Assembly: GCF_003010915.2 (NCBI RefSeq)
Contig: NZ_CP028426.1
Coordinates: 2,976,001 to 3,040,000, forward strand
Source: Gulosibacter molinativorax
GTDB taxonomy: Bacteria; Actinomycetota; Actinomycetes; Actinomycetales; Microbacteriaceae
Reading direction: 5' to 3'
Length of the DNA: 64,000 bases
Made by a program: the position numbers and the translations under genes
The notes under the pieces: generated by a model
What the model saw: the letters and a program-made list of their open reading frames with translations, nothing else
Database searches by the model: none
Told to the model about the DNA's origin: nothing
In this document: piece after piece, positions 1-7,718 of the stretch
How the letters are laid out: every line of letters starts with the position of its first letter
Numbering within the stretch: the stretch's first letter is position 1

Positions 1-396
1 TTGCGCGGCGGCGGCGAGGATGTCGAGGCCACCAATCGCGCCGTTGGTGACGGTGAGGCTGCCCGGGCCCGAAAGCATCCCGAGCCGCGCATCCTCGTCG
101 ACGAGTGCACCGACGCTCGTGAGGAGGAGATCGCGACCAGCACGCACGACCGCGGGGCCATGCTCGATCGCGGCCCCCACGCCGGCACACTCGACGATCA
201 GGTCGGCGTCGGCGTACGCGTCGCGTGCCTCGGTGACGGGGATGAGCGGGAAGGATGCTGGGGCTTCTCGCCTTGCGCCCGGGTCGCGGACCGCTGCGCC
301 GAGGATGTGGAGCTCCCTGCGATCGAGTTCGGGCCCGAGGAGCGCGACGAGGTCTTGCCCGATCGCGCCGAACCCGAGGAGGAACAGGCTGCTCAT
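1..396 (-). CDS. L-aspartate dehydrogenase domain protein, C-terminus off the window edge
   Basis: Reads leftwards from the ATG at 396 and stays open to position 1, so about 132 residues are visible and the C-terminus is missing. The N-terminus is a Rossmann NAD(P)-binding motif (LFLLGFGAIGQDL). A second conserved stretch, TNGAIGGLDIL near residue 120, is typical of L-aspartate dehydrogenase (NadX/AspDH) proteins, which interconvert L-aspartate and iminoaspartate/oxaloacetate. Its start overlaps the stop of the HAD gene upstream by four bases (ATGA), so the two are probably translated together. It could be another homoserine-dehydrogenase-like oxidoreductase, but the GAIGGLD motif favours AspDH. 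A role in NAD synthesis or in aspartate catabolism cannot be decided here. Confidence 0.75.
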   Translation of the reverse strand, partial: MSSLFLLGFGAIGQDLVALLGPELDRRELHILGAAVRDPGARREAPASFPLIPVTEARDAYADADLIVECAGVGAAIEHGPAVVRAGRDLLLTSVGALVDEDARLGMLSGPGSLTVTNGAIGGLDILAAAAQ

Positions 397-1049
397 GCCG
401 ACTCGTAGAGCCGGAAGGCGCCGTTGACAGGCTCGATCTCGACGTTGTGCCAGTGGCGGATGCGCTCGAGCCCGGCGGCCTCCGGGCCCGCGTACCCGCC
501 GACGACGACCGTCACGGCGCCGGCGCCGCGAGCCGAGGCGAGGCCCGCCCCGGAATCCTCGAACGCGGCACACACCGCCGCGGGGAGGCGGAGCAGCTGG
601 GCACCGAGTGCGAAGGGCTGCGGGTCGGGCTTGCCGACGGTGATGTCATCGGCGGTGACGGCGAGCTCAGGAAACGGCACTCCGGCCGCGCCGAATCGCT
701 TGACGGCGAGATCACGGGGAGCGGAGGTCACGACGGCGAACGGAATCTCGCTTGCGGTCGCCCGGCGGATGAACTCGGCCGCGCCGGGGACCTCGACGAT
801 GCCGTCGATGCGTGCCATGCCCTGCGCCTCGACCTCGTCGCGCCAGCGCCACTGTTCCGCCTCGTCGTCGGGAAGGAAACGACGGACGGTATCGATCGAT
901 GGGCGGCCGTGCGAATAGTCGAGGATTGCGGTGAGATCGAGTCCGTGGACATCGGCGAACTCACGCCAAATCTGTTCGACGAGCGCGTTCGAGTCGACGA
1001 GGGTGCCGTCCATATCGAGCAGCAGTCCGGAGACGGTGTGGTTGAGCAT
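393..1049 (-). CDS. HAD-family (subfamily IA) sugar-phosphatase-like hydrolase
   Basis: A 218-residue HAD hydrolase. Motif I is LLLDMDGTLVDS near residue 10, with the nucleophile and acid/base Asp pair. Motif II is the VVTSAP region, motif III the KPDPQPF region, and motif IV a FEDSGAGLASARGAG segment. Length and motif set fit the beta-phosphoglucomutase / glycerol-3-phosphatase / DOG phosphatase group, so the likely role is dephosphorylation of a small sugar phosphate in the cytosol; the substrate is not determinable. The start was chosen at the ATG preceded by GGAGGCAGTC; a longer reading upstream has no comparable ribosome site and would overlap another small gene. Its TGA overlaps the ATG of the aspartate dehydrogenase gene. 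Confidence 0.85.
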   Translation of the reverse strand: MLNHTVSGLLLDMDGTLVDSNALVEQIWREFADVHGLDLTAILDYSHGRPSIDTVRRFLPDDEAEQWRWRDEVEAQGMARIDGIVEVPGAAEFIRRATASEIPFAVVTSAPRDLAVKRFGAAGVPFPELAVTADDITVGKPDPQPFALGAQLLRLPAAVCAAFEDSGAGLASARGAGAVTVVVGGYAGPEAAGLERIRHWHNVEIEPVNGAFRLYESA

Positions 1050-1072
1050 GACTGCCTCCTGAATCGGTGCGG

Positions 1073-1225
1073 CTACTTCTTTAATCGGTTGCGGCGCAGG
1101 ATGCGAATCACGAGACCGAGGAAAAACACCACAACGACGGCACCGACGATGACGAACGCGACCGGGTCGGCCGAGTAGGTGGATGCGGGAGTGGTGGACG
1201 AGGCCTGGGAGAGATTCGAAAACAT
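1073..1225 (-). CDS. Small single-pass membrane protein (50 aa)
   Basis: A 50-codon frame just upstream of the HAD gene on the same strand. The peptide has a Ser/Thr-rich N-terminus, one strongly hydrophobic helix (AFVIVGAVVVVFFLGLVIRI) and a basic tail (RRNRLKK), a classic N-out/C-in single-pass small protein. The stop lies 24 bases before the HAD start, so the three genes could form one leftward operon. No strong Shine-Dalgarno sequence is visible and no family was recognised. The TM pattern followed by a positive patch is the main reason for calling it coding. Confidence 0.5.
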   Translation of the reverse strand: MFSNLSQASSTTPASTYSADPVAFVIVGAVVVVFFLGLVIRILRRNRLKK

Positions 1226-1391
1226 AGCGAGTCCATTGTCCCATCAGCCGACGAAAAGGGTGCGTTGGAATATGACGACATTGGTCGCCCACCCTCGCGC
1301 AAACTCCGGCCCGGTGGAAGGATGGACAGAATCCGAACTTCGGCCCGGGAACCGGGTTGAAGCAGCCACATCGCAGCGAAAGGGAGAAGTC

Positions 1392-2312
1392 ATGTGTCGA
1401 CTACTCGCCTACGCCGCACCCCGTGAGACGACCGTCTCGGAGGTGATCGGCGCAGAAAACGCCGGAGCCTTCCAGCGAATGACGACCGTCCACAACGATG
1501 GCTGGGGCACTGCGTGGCTCGCAGCAGGCCCGGGCGAGCCAGAGCCCGAAGTTGAGTCGCTCCGCGTGTCGACTCCGGGGCAGCACGACCCGCTACTTGA
1601 ATCGGCGCTCACTGAGGATGCATCTACTTCGCGCCTCGTGCACCTTCGCCTCGCGACGGACACGCACAAGCGCACGAAGGTCAACACGCATCCGTTCCTC
1701 AAAGAGGAATTCGCGTTCGCGCACAACGGCTCGATCATCCCGGTCGAAATTTTCGAGGAGCTGCTCCGCCCCGAGTCCTACGGCGACGTCGAGGGCACGA
1801 CTGACTCCGAGCTGTACTTCGCGTTCATCCGCCAGGAGATCCGCGATCTCGGCGGCACGGTCGCCGACGGTGTCGTGAGCGCGGTGCAGAAGCTGCGCGC
1901 AGCCTTCCCGGTCGCGAGCCTCAACGCCGTCGTGCTGACGAATGAGGAGCTCATCGTCGTACACGCGAACTCGACGGCCTACGTGAACGACGCCACGTTC
2001 CGTAGCTACGGGGTGGACCCGGAGGCGCTGCCGATCGATCACCGCGAGTACTACTACAAGCTCGCGATGTATCAGGCGGCGGACGGGACCACGGTGTTCT
2101 CGTCGACGGGGATCGACCTCGCTGGTTGGAGCCGCGTGCCGGACGACACGATCACGCGCGTCGACCTCGACACGCTCGAGCTCTCGCAGCGCAAGATCTT
2201 CGATAGCACGCAGACGGCGACGCGCCTCGAGCCCACCGCGCTCAACGACGCGACCATCCTGGAACTCGCGCCACGCCGCGAGCGGCGAAACCCGTACAAC
2301 TGGGCCATCTAG
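1392..2312 (+). CDS. Class II glutamine amidotransferase (YafJ-like)
   Basis: 306 residues. The ATG is directly followed by TGT, so Cys2 becomes the N-terminal nucleophile of an Ntn-type amidohydrolase after Met removal (MCRLLAYAAP). Further family marks are NDGWGTAWL (residues about 35-43), HLRLATD, and the FAHNGSI oxyanion/Asn-Gly motif near residue 110. Such proteins release ammonia from glutamine or hydrolyse a gamma-glutamyl amide; no synthase domain is fused, so the acceptor is unknown. A ribosome site (AAAGGGAGAAG) precedes the start. It stands alone, divergent from the small membrane protein gene and followed by a dispersed repeat. Longer upstream frames are not supported because Cys must be at position 2. 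Confidence 0.85.
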   Translation: MCRLLAYAAPRETTVSEVIGAENAGAFQRMTTVHNDGWGTAWLAAGPGEPEPEVESLRVSTPGQHDPLLESALTEDASTSRLVHLRLATDTHKRTKVNTHPFLKEEFAFAHNGSIIPVEIFEELLRPESYGDVEGTTDSELYFAFIRQEIRDLGGTVADGVVSAVQKLRAAFPVASLNAVVLTNEELIVVHANSTAYVNDATFRSYGVDPEALPIDHREYYYKLAMYQAADGTTVFSSTGIDLAGWSRVPDDTITRVDLDTLELSQRKIFDSTQTATRLEPTALNDATILELAPRRERRNPYNWAI

Positions 2313-2316
2313 CCCC

Positions 2317-2352
2317 GCTCGGTGCGTAGCCGCGCCCCGGCGTATCGAACCG
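2317..2352 (+). repeat. Dispersed REP-like palindrome, copy 1
   Basis: Contains CTCGGTGCGTAG followed by CGGCGTATCGAAC. The same pair of half-elements (T[TG]GAGTAG ... CGTATCGAA) recurs in at least seven other intergenic gaps of this window, always just after a gene end. Confidence 0.6.
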
Positions 2353-2405
2353 TGCTCGCCGGGGAGCCTGGGCCGTGGTCAGGCGCGGCCCCATAGACTG
2401 AGCGG

Positions 2406-2852
2406 GTGACTGTGAACCCTGAACTTATGGGCCGTCGGTTCGAGCTTTCGGAGCCGTACCAGGTCGGCCGCGAGCACGTGCGGGAGTTTGCCCGCGCCGT
2501 GTTCGCCACCAACCCCATCCACACCGACCTCGAGGCCGCGCGTAACGCGGGCTACGCCGACCTCGTCGCGCCGCCGACGTTCACCGCTGTGCTGCAGGAT
2601 CGCGGGCTGCAACTCCTGCTCGCCGATCCGATGGTGACCTTCGAACTGAAGAACATCGTCCACGGCGACCAGAAGTACGAGTTCATGCGCCCGGTCGTCG
2701 CCGGCGACCTGCTCACCACCGAGCTCGAGGTCACCAAGGTCATCGCGCGCGGACGCGTCAACATGATTCAGGCGACGACGGTGATTCGCGACATTAATGG
2801 CGAGATCGTCGTGACCTCGCTCGCAACGCTCGTTATCGGTGGGGAGGAATAA
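2406..2852 (+). CDS. HadA-like (R)-3-hydroxyacyl-ACP dehydratase subunit (FAS1-like/MaoC hotdog)
   Basis: 148 residues with a single hotdog fold of the FAS1-like dehydratase group: an N-terminal MGRRFELSEPYQVGREHVREFA segment broken by conserved positions, the NPIHTDLEAAR stretch and the APPTF turn. In mycobacteria, HadA pairs with HadB to dehydrate 3-hydroxyacyl-ACP during fatty-acid elongation; HadA is the structural, substrate-binding partner. This gene is three bases upstream of the hadB-like gene and two genes upstream of murB, and secE/nusG follow, matching the hadA-hadB ... secE-nusG neighbourhood of other actinobacteria. Starts with GTG; no longer alternative is plausible because the preceding DNA is a repeat. 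In an organism probably lacking mycolates the pair may act on ordinary fatty acids. Confidence 0.8.
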   Translation: MTVNPELMGRRFELSEPYQVGREHVREFARAVFATNPIHTDLEAARNAGYADLVAPPTFTAVLQDRGLQLLLADPMVTFELKNIVHGDQKYEFMRPVVAGDLLTTELEVTKVIARGRVNMIQATTVIRDINGEIVVTSLATLVIGGEE

Positions 2853-2855
2853 GCC

Positions 2856-3308
2856 ATGACCGAAGCCAAATTCTCGGCGGCTGCGGGGACCGACCTCAGC
2901 CAGCACGCGGTCGGTGACGTGATCACCGAACAGAACCTGCACCTCACCCGCGACGCGCTGGTGCGGTACGCCGGCGCATCCGGGGACTTCAACCCGATTC
3001 ACTACCGCGATGACATCGCCGCTGAGGTGGGCCTCCCGGGCGTACTCGCGCACGGGATGCTCACGATGGGCGCTGCGATTGCGCCGCTCGTCGAGCTGCT
3101 TGGTGACCCGGGCCGCGTTGTCGAATACCAGGTCAAGTTCACCCGCCCCGTCGTGGTCGACCCAGTCGAGGGTGCCGACGTGAGCGTCGTCGCGAAGATT
3201 GGTGAGGCCGCCGACGAGCTTGGCGTCGGGCGCGTCGACCTCGACGTCATCTACGACGGCAAGGCAGTGCTCGGCAAGGCACAGGTTCGCGCGCGGTTTA
3301 CCGTATGA
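2856..3308 (+). CDS. HadB-like MaoC-family hydratase/dehydratase, catalytic subunit
   Basis: 150 residues, one MaoC hotdog domain. The hydratase-2 catalytic motif is visible near residue 47 as GDFNPIHYRD, giving the Asp/His dyad spaced by four residues, followed by LPGVLAHGMLTMG, the conserved segment lining the substrate channel. It is the catalytic partner of the HadA-like protein encoded three bases upstream. Its stop overlaps the start of murB (ATGA), so hadA-hadB-murB form one translationally coupled unit. Confidence in the fold and dyad is high; assignment to fatty-acid dehydration rests on the neighbouring HadA partner. Confidence 0.85.
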   Translation: MTEAKFSAAAGTDLSQHAVGDVITEQNLHLTRDALVRYAGASGDFNPIHYRDDIAAEVGLPGVLAHGMLTMGAAIAPLVELLGDPGRVVEYQVKFTRPVVVDPVEGADVSVVAKIGEAADELGVGRVDLDVIYDGKAVLGKAQVRARFTV

Positions 3309-4351
3309 CGACGTTCGCGCAGCTCACGACGACCGCGGTCTCGGATGCCGAGGCCGACCTCGTCGTCCCGGAAAGCCGTGAGGCACTAATCGACGCCTAC
3401 CTCGAGCTCGTTGACGAGCGCGAGCCGTTCCTCATTATTGGTGGCGGCTCGAACACGATCGTGAGCGATGACGGCTTCCCCGGGCGCGTGCTCAAGATTG
3501 AGACGCGGGGGCTCGAGTTCGAGGATGCGGACGGTCACGTTCTCGTGCGCGCCGAGGCGGGGGAGTCATGGCCGGGGCTGGTCGACCGGGCCGTGTTCGA
3601 GGGGCTCAGCGGTATCGAGGCCCTCGCCGGAATTCCGGGCTCGGTGGGCGCCACGCCCGTCCAGAACATCGGTGCGTACGGCCAGGAGCTTTCGGATGTG
3701 CTGACTCGCGTCGAGCTCCTCGACGCCGACACTGGCGCGGTCGAGTGGGTGGATGCAGCCGATCTCGGCCTGGGCTACCGCACGTCCGTGCTCAAGCGCC
3801 GCGAGCGTGTTGGCCTCGTGTTGCGCGTCGAGCTTCGCCTCACTCGTGTGGGTGACGGCGCGGGCGCACCCGTGCAGTATGCGCAGCTCGCGAAGGCGTT
3901 GGGCGTCGAGATCGGTGACCGCGTCGATGTCGCGGCCCAACGCGACGCCGTGTTGCGCCTGCGCGCGACGAAGGGAATGGTGCTCGACGCATCCGACCCC
4001 GACACTCGCTCGAGCGGGTCGTTCTTCGTCAACCCGATCGTGCGGCACGATTTCGCACGCGAGCTGCCGAGCGAGGCCCCACGCTTCCCCGCGGGCGAGG
4101 GCGAGGACGGCGAGCCGCTATCGAAGCTCTCCGCCGCGTGGCTAATTGATCACGCGGGAGTGAAGCGCGGTTTCGCGCTGCCGGGGTCCGGCGCTGCAAT
4201 TTCCTCCAAGCACACGCTCGCGATCACGAATCACGACGGTGCGACGGCACAGGACATCGTTGAACTGGCGCGCTTCGTGCGCGCGCGAGTGCAGCAGGAA
4301 TTCGGCGTGGTGCTCATCCCCGAGCCGAACCTGATCGGCCTCGAGATCTAG
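3305..4351 (+). CDS. murB: UDP-N-acetylenolpyruvoylglucosamine reductase
   Basis: 348 residues. MurB reduces UDP-GlcNAc-enolpyruvate to UDP-MurNAc with NADPH and FAD in the cytosol, the second committed step of peptidoglycan synthesis. FAD-binding landmarks are IIGGGSNTIVSD (about residues 44-55) and GIPGSVGATPVQNIGAYG (about 110-127). The catalytic region SSGSFFVNP carries the proton-donor Ser, and AAWLIDHAG plus SSKHTLAITN form the C-terminal substrate domain. Length and the Tyr-loop region fit the type I enzyme. The ATG overlaps the hadB-like stop by four bases. The start is fixed by that overlap and by a good N-terminal match to the family. Confidence 0.95.
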   Translation: MTTFAQLTTTAVSDAEADLVVPESREALIDAYLELVDEREPFLIIGGGSNTIVSDDGFPGRVLKIETRGLEFEDADGHVLVRAEAGESWPGLVDRAVFEGLSGIEALAGIPGSVGATPVQNIGAYGQELSDVLTRVELLDADTGAVEWVDAADLGLGYRTSVLKRRERVGLVLRVELRLTRVGDGAGAPVQYAQLAKALGVEIGDRVDVAAQRDAVLRLRATKGMVLDASDPDTRSSGSFFVNPIVRHDFARELPSEAPRFPAGEGEDGEPLSKLSAAWLIDHAGVKRGFALPGSGAAISSKHTLAITNHDGATAQDIVELARFVRARVQQEFGVVLIPEPNLIGLEI

Positions 4352-4385
4352 TGATGGCGCACGTGCAAATCGGGCGGGCGGCGGG

Positions 4386-5165
4386 ATGAGTCCGCGCGAG
4401 TTCCGTCCGCCCGAGCCGGTTTATAAGCAGCAGGATGCGGCCGAGCCGGAACCCTCGGGACCTGCGCGTCGCCCGCGCGGCCTGCTGCTCGCAGCCATCA
4501 TCGCCGGTGTCGTGGTGATCGCGCTCGGCATCACCCTCGGGACACTCTGGGGCAAGACGACGGAGCCGGTCGCGCTGGATGCGGGTACGGCGCCTGGCGC
4601 GACCGAAACTCCAGCCGAGAGCGGGCCGACAGACACCGACCTGATCGGTCCGGACGCCACGAACCCGCCGCACACTGTCGCGCGGGGCGATACGGTGCCG
4701 ATCAACGTCGACGCACAGTTCCCAAACGGCGTGAAGCTCGTGCCACCCGCGCTCGGTGACTGGAGCGAGCAGGACATCATCAACCGGCCGGATCAGTTCA
4801 CGGCGGTCAGCCCGGGGTACGGCGCGTCAATCGAGGTTTGGCAGACGAGCGTCTTCGGTACGCCGCAGTCGGACGAGGCGCTCACCATCGCGCAACTCAA
4901 CCGCATTAGTGATGAGTGCAGCCCTGGCGGTGACACAACGCCACAGGGCGAGCCGGTTGTCGACACGTTCACTGGGACGGACGACACGAAGCTCGAAGTG
5001 CTCATCGCGAAGGTCACGGGCTGCGACGGCGGCGAGCTGTGGCTTATCGAGCGGGTCATGCCACTTTCGGGCACCCGATTCCACGTGGTGCTTTGGGACG
5101 CCTACTCGGTCGAAGACAACGAGGAACTCATGGCGATGTACGACGCGATCCGCTTCGAGTTCTAG
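4386..5165 (+). CDS. Single-pass membrane-anchored protein of unknown function
   Basis: 259 residues. A proline-rich cytoplasmic N-terminus with basic residues (PARRPRG) leads into one transmembrane helix around residues 36-58 (LLLAAIIAGVVVIALGITLG). A Thr/Glu/Pro-rich linker follows, then an extracytoplasmic domain with a few Cys (positions near 178 and 213). No named domain was recognised. It follows murB by 34 bases in the same direction and may share its transcript. The gene ends at a dispersed repeat that separates it from the convergent aminotransferase gene. Confidence 0.75.
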   Translation: MSPREFRPPEPVYKQQDAAEPEPSGPARRPRGLLLAAIIAGVVVIALGITLGTLWGKTTEPVALDAGTAPGATETPAESGPTDTDLIGPDATNPPHTVARGDTVPINVDAQFPNGVKLVPPALGDWSEQDIINRPDQFTAVSPGYGASIEVWQTSVFGTPQSDEALTIAQLNRISDECSPGGDTTPQGEPVVDTFTGTDDTKLEVLIAKVTGCDGGELWLIERVMPLSGTRFHVVLWDAYSVEDNEELMAMYDAIRFEF

Positions 5166-5171
5166 CCGACC

Positions 5172-5358
5172 GCTCGGTGGGTAGTGGCCCAGCGGCGTAT
5201 CGAAGCGCCCCCTCGAGACGGCGCTTCGCGCCTACTCGGGGATCGGCGTCGATGGTTGAGTATTGGGCGTAGCCCCCGTATCGAAATCAGCGCCGCGGTT
5301 CGCCCCGGAAAAGAGTCGAGCGCAGCGGGCTTTCGATGCCTCGCTGCGCTCGTACTCA
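5172..5358. repeat. REP-like palindrome cluster, copy 2, between convergent genes
   Basis: Several elements of the family: CTCGGTGGGTAG...GGCGTATCGAAGCG, the inverted arm GCGCTTCGCGCCTACTCGGG, and GGTTGAGTATTGGGCGTAG...CGTATCGAAA. Inverted arms can fold into long hairpins, so the block may act as a bidirectional terminator for the two genes that converge here. No other terminator is visible in the gap. Confidence 0.6.
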
Positions 5359-5369
5359 AGCGCCGACGG

Positions 5370-6569
5370 CTACTTGTTGAACAGCTTCTGCAGGCGCTGG
5401 ATGCCTTCCACGAGTGCCTCGTCGTTCAGCGCGTAGCTGAAGCGGAGGTAACCCGACGGGCCGAAGGCCTCACCGGGAACGGCCGCAACCTCGGCCTTCT
5501 CGAGGATGTAGTCGGCGAGGTCGAGCGACGAGTCGATGACCTTCCCGTCGTACTCCTTCCCGAGGAGTGCCGAGACATCGGCATACACGTAGAACGCGCC
5601 TTCGGGAACGGGAACAGTGACGCCCTCAACCTTCGAGAGCTCCTCGACGATGAGCTTGCGACGGCGGTCGAACGCGACGCGGAACTCCTCGATCGGCTCG
5701 GAAGGGCCGGTGAGGGCGGCGAGCGCGGCGCGCTGCGCAATGTTGTTCACGTTGCTCGTGAGGTGCGACTGGAGGTTGGCGGCACCCTTGATGACGTCTT
5801 CCGGCGCGACCATCCAACCGACGCGCCAGCCCGTCATCGCGAAGGACTTGGCGACACCGTTCAAGAGGATCGTGCGGTTGTCGAGCGTCGGTACGGCCTC
5901 GACGATCGAGATCGCGCGCACGCCGTCGTAGGTGAGGTTCTGGTAGATCTCGTCCGCGATGACCCAGATGTCCTTGGAGAGGGCCCACTCGCCGATGGCG
6001 CGGGTTTCTTCCTCCGAGTACACGGCACCGGTCGGGTTGGATGGCGAGACGAAAATGAGTGCGCGAGTGTTCGAGGTGAACGCCGCCTCGAGCTGCTCGG
6101 GGGTTACCTTGTAGCCCTGGTCGGCGCCGGCGAAGACTTCAACGGTCTTGCCGCCCGCGACCTTGATGATCTCGGGGTAGCTCGTCCAGGCCGGAGTTGG
6201 CATGAGTACTTCGTCGCCGTCGCCGATGACGGCATTGATGGCTTCGAAGACTGCTTGCTTGCCGCCATTGGTCACGAGCACGCGGCTGGCAGGAACATCC
6301 AGGCCCGAGTCGCGGCGCGTCTTAGCTGCGATGGCGTCGCGCAGCTCCAGCAGGCCAACGTTCGGCGTGTACTTGTGGTTCTTCGGGTCCTTGGCCGCCT
6401 CGACCGCTGCTGTTACGACGTGTTCGGGCGTGGCGAAGTCGGGCTCGCCAGCCGCGTACGAAATGACGGGGCGGCCCTGAGCCTTCAGTGCCTTGGCCTT
6501 GGTATCAACTTTGATCGTGGCAGAAGGAGCAATGGATGCGATGCGGGGCGCGAGACGCGATTCAGTCAT
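5370..6569 (-). CDS. Pyridoxal-phosphate aspartate aminotransferase (class I)
   Basis: 399 residues of fold type I aminotransferase. The PLP lysine lies in NGVAKSFAMTGWRVGW (about residue 239). Other motifs are VTNGGKQAVFEAINA, SPSNPTGAVYS (Asn and Pro of the PLP pocket) and WVIADEIYQNLTYDG (Asp contacting the pyridine N). The final Arg, in SGYLRFSYA, binds the substrate carboxylate. This suite fits the AspB-type aspartate transaminase, making oxaloacetate and glutamate from aspartate and 2-oxoglutarate. The ATG at MTESRLAPRI was chosen because the long frame upstream would read through the tRNA-Trp gene. It converges on the murB-linked genes. Prephenate aminotransferase activity is also known in this subgroup. 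Confidence 0.9.
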   Translation of the reverse strand: MTESRLAPRIASIAPSATIKVDTKAKALKAQGRPVISYAAGEPDFATPEHVVTAAVEAAKDPKNHKYTPNVGLLELRDAIAAKTRRDSGLDVPASRVLVTNGGKQAVFEAINAVIGDGDEVLMPTPAWTSYPEIIKVAGGKTVEVFAGADQGYKVTPEQLEAAFTSNTRALIFVSPSNPTGAVYSEEETRAIGEWALSKDIWVIADEIYQNLTYDGVRAISIVEAVPTLDNRTILLNGVAKSFAMTGWRVGWMVAPEDVIKGAANLQSHLTSNVNNIAQRAALAALTGPSEPIEEFRVAFDRRRKLIVEELSKVEGVTVPVPEGAFYVYADVSALLGKEYDGKVIDSSLDLADYILEKAEVAAVPGEAFGPSGYLRFSYALNDEALVEGIQRLQKLFNK

Positions 6570-6721
6570 GACCTCTAGCCTAGCCACGCACACCGAATAG
6601 CAGCTACGCGCGTGCACAGGGTTCAGGCTCCGGGTTTGTGAACTTGCCCAGCCATCGCGATCCGAAGGTTTCCCTGCGGCCCGTATCGCATGAGTTCTGC
6701 CTGAGTTGGGGCCGGGAAAGC

Positions 6722-6757
6722 AAAAACCGGCCGATCCCTTGTGGGGATCTGACCGGT
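6722..6757 (-). terminator. Rho-independent terminator of tRNA-Trp
   Basis: On the minus strand, directly after the tRNA, a hairpin with outer arms CCGG/CCGG and inner arms GATCCCC/GGGATC is followed by a TTTTTG run. Confidence 0.7.
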
Positions 6758-6760
6758 CAG

Positions 6761-6833
<73 letters not shown>

Positions 6834-6908
6834 AAGGTTGTCACGAATGACAACTAGACAAGGGTACGCCATCAGTGGGGTTGATTGCCAGTCGGCTGAC
6901 TCGACAGT

Positions 6909-6946
6909 GTTTGGCAACGTGAAGTAACCTGGTGAGGTTGCCAAAC
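6909..6946. promoter_or_regulatory. Perfect 10-bp inverted repeat upstream of secE
   Basis: GTTTGGCAAC and GTTGCCAAAC are separated by 18 bases, about 75 bases before the secE start. The arms could bind a dimeric regulator or form a stem in the leader of the secE-nusG transcript. No T-run follows, so it is not a simple terminator. Confidence 0.4.
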
Positions 6947-7022
6947 GGCATCATGTGGCGTGCCTGGAAACTTTATTCTCGGGACTCGGTGCGCCAGACA
7001 ACATACTTCGAAGGGAATCCGC

Positions 7023-7637
7023 GTGGCGACTGGTACGTCTGGCGACGAGCGTGACGACGAACTCACCAATGCAACGAGTGAGGCCGTTGGCGCTGAACCG
7101 ACTGACGAGACCGATGCGGAAGAGGTCGACGCAGCGTTGTCGGACGATGACTCGACGGAGGCTGCCGACGACGCCGATGGCGAAGCGGGCGCTGCCGACA
7201 ACGAGGATGCGGCTGATGAGGAAGACTCTGACGAGAAAGACTCAGAGGCAGACTCCAAGGGCGCAGGCGCCAAGGACTCGGCCGTAGCTGCCGCCGCGGG
7301 CTCGAAGACTGCGGTGAAAGACAAGCGTCAGAAGCAGGGCAAGACCGCGAAGCGCTCCGAGGCGGAACTTGCCGCGAAGAAGGAACGCAAGCAGAACCCG
7401 ATCGCGCGATTCTTCGGCGAGGTGATTGCCGAACTCAAGAAGGTAGTCACCCCGACTCGACAGGAGCTGTGGCGTTACGTCGCCGTCGTGATCGGCTTCC
7501 TCATCATTGTGATGGCACTCGTCGCACTCTTCGACTTCGTCGCGAACTACCTCGCATCCTGGGCATTCGGCGAAGGCACTCAGCTCTTCCAGCAGCAGCC
7601 TGCCGAAGTCCCGGTAGAGACCGTGCCCGCCGGCTAG
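7023..7637 (+). CDS. secE: Preprotein translocase subunit SecE with long acidic N-terminal extension
   Basis: 204 residues from the GTG preceded by GAAGGGAATCC; an upstream in-frame ATG at 6960 lacks such a site. SecE clamps SecY in the Sec translocon of the cytoplasmic membrane. The functional core is C-terminal: an amphipathic helix (IARFFGEVIAELKKVVTPTR, about 132-151, ending in the conserved TPTR motif) and one transmembrane helix (about 157-180). The first roughly 115 residues are an Asp/Glu/Ala-rich low-complexity tail followed by a Lys-rich stretch, which makes the protein about twice as long as SecE of many actinobacteria. The nusG gene follows after 81 bases, as in most bacteria. Confidence 0.95.
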   Translation: MATGTSGDERDDELTNATSEAVGAEPTDETDAEEVDAALSDDDSTEAADDADGEAGAADNEDAADEEDSDEKDSEADSKGAGAKDSAVAAAAGSKTAVKDKRQKQGKTAKRSEAELAAKKERKQNPIARFFGEVIAELKKVVTPTRQELWRYVAVVIGFLIIVMALVALFDFVANYLASWAFGEGTQLFQQQPAEVPVETVPAG

Positions 7638-7718
7638 GCGCCCATCCAGCATTCATTTCGGGCAATTTCCCGAAACCCAGACCCAAGCATCCACTGAAGA
7701 AAAGCGAGCGAACCAACA

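Noticed and set aside
5184..6578. 464-residue plus-strand frame opposite the aminotransferase
   Set aside because: Shadow of the PLP enzyme, which has all catalytic motifs on the minus strand.
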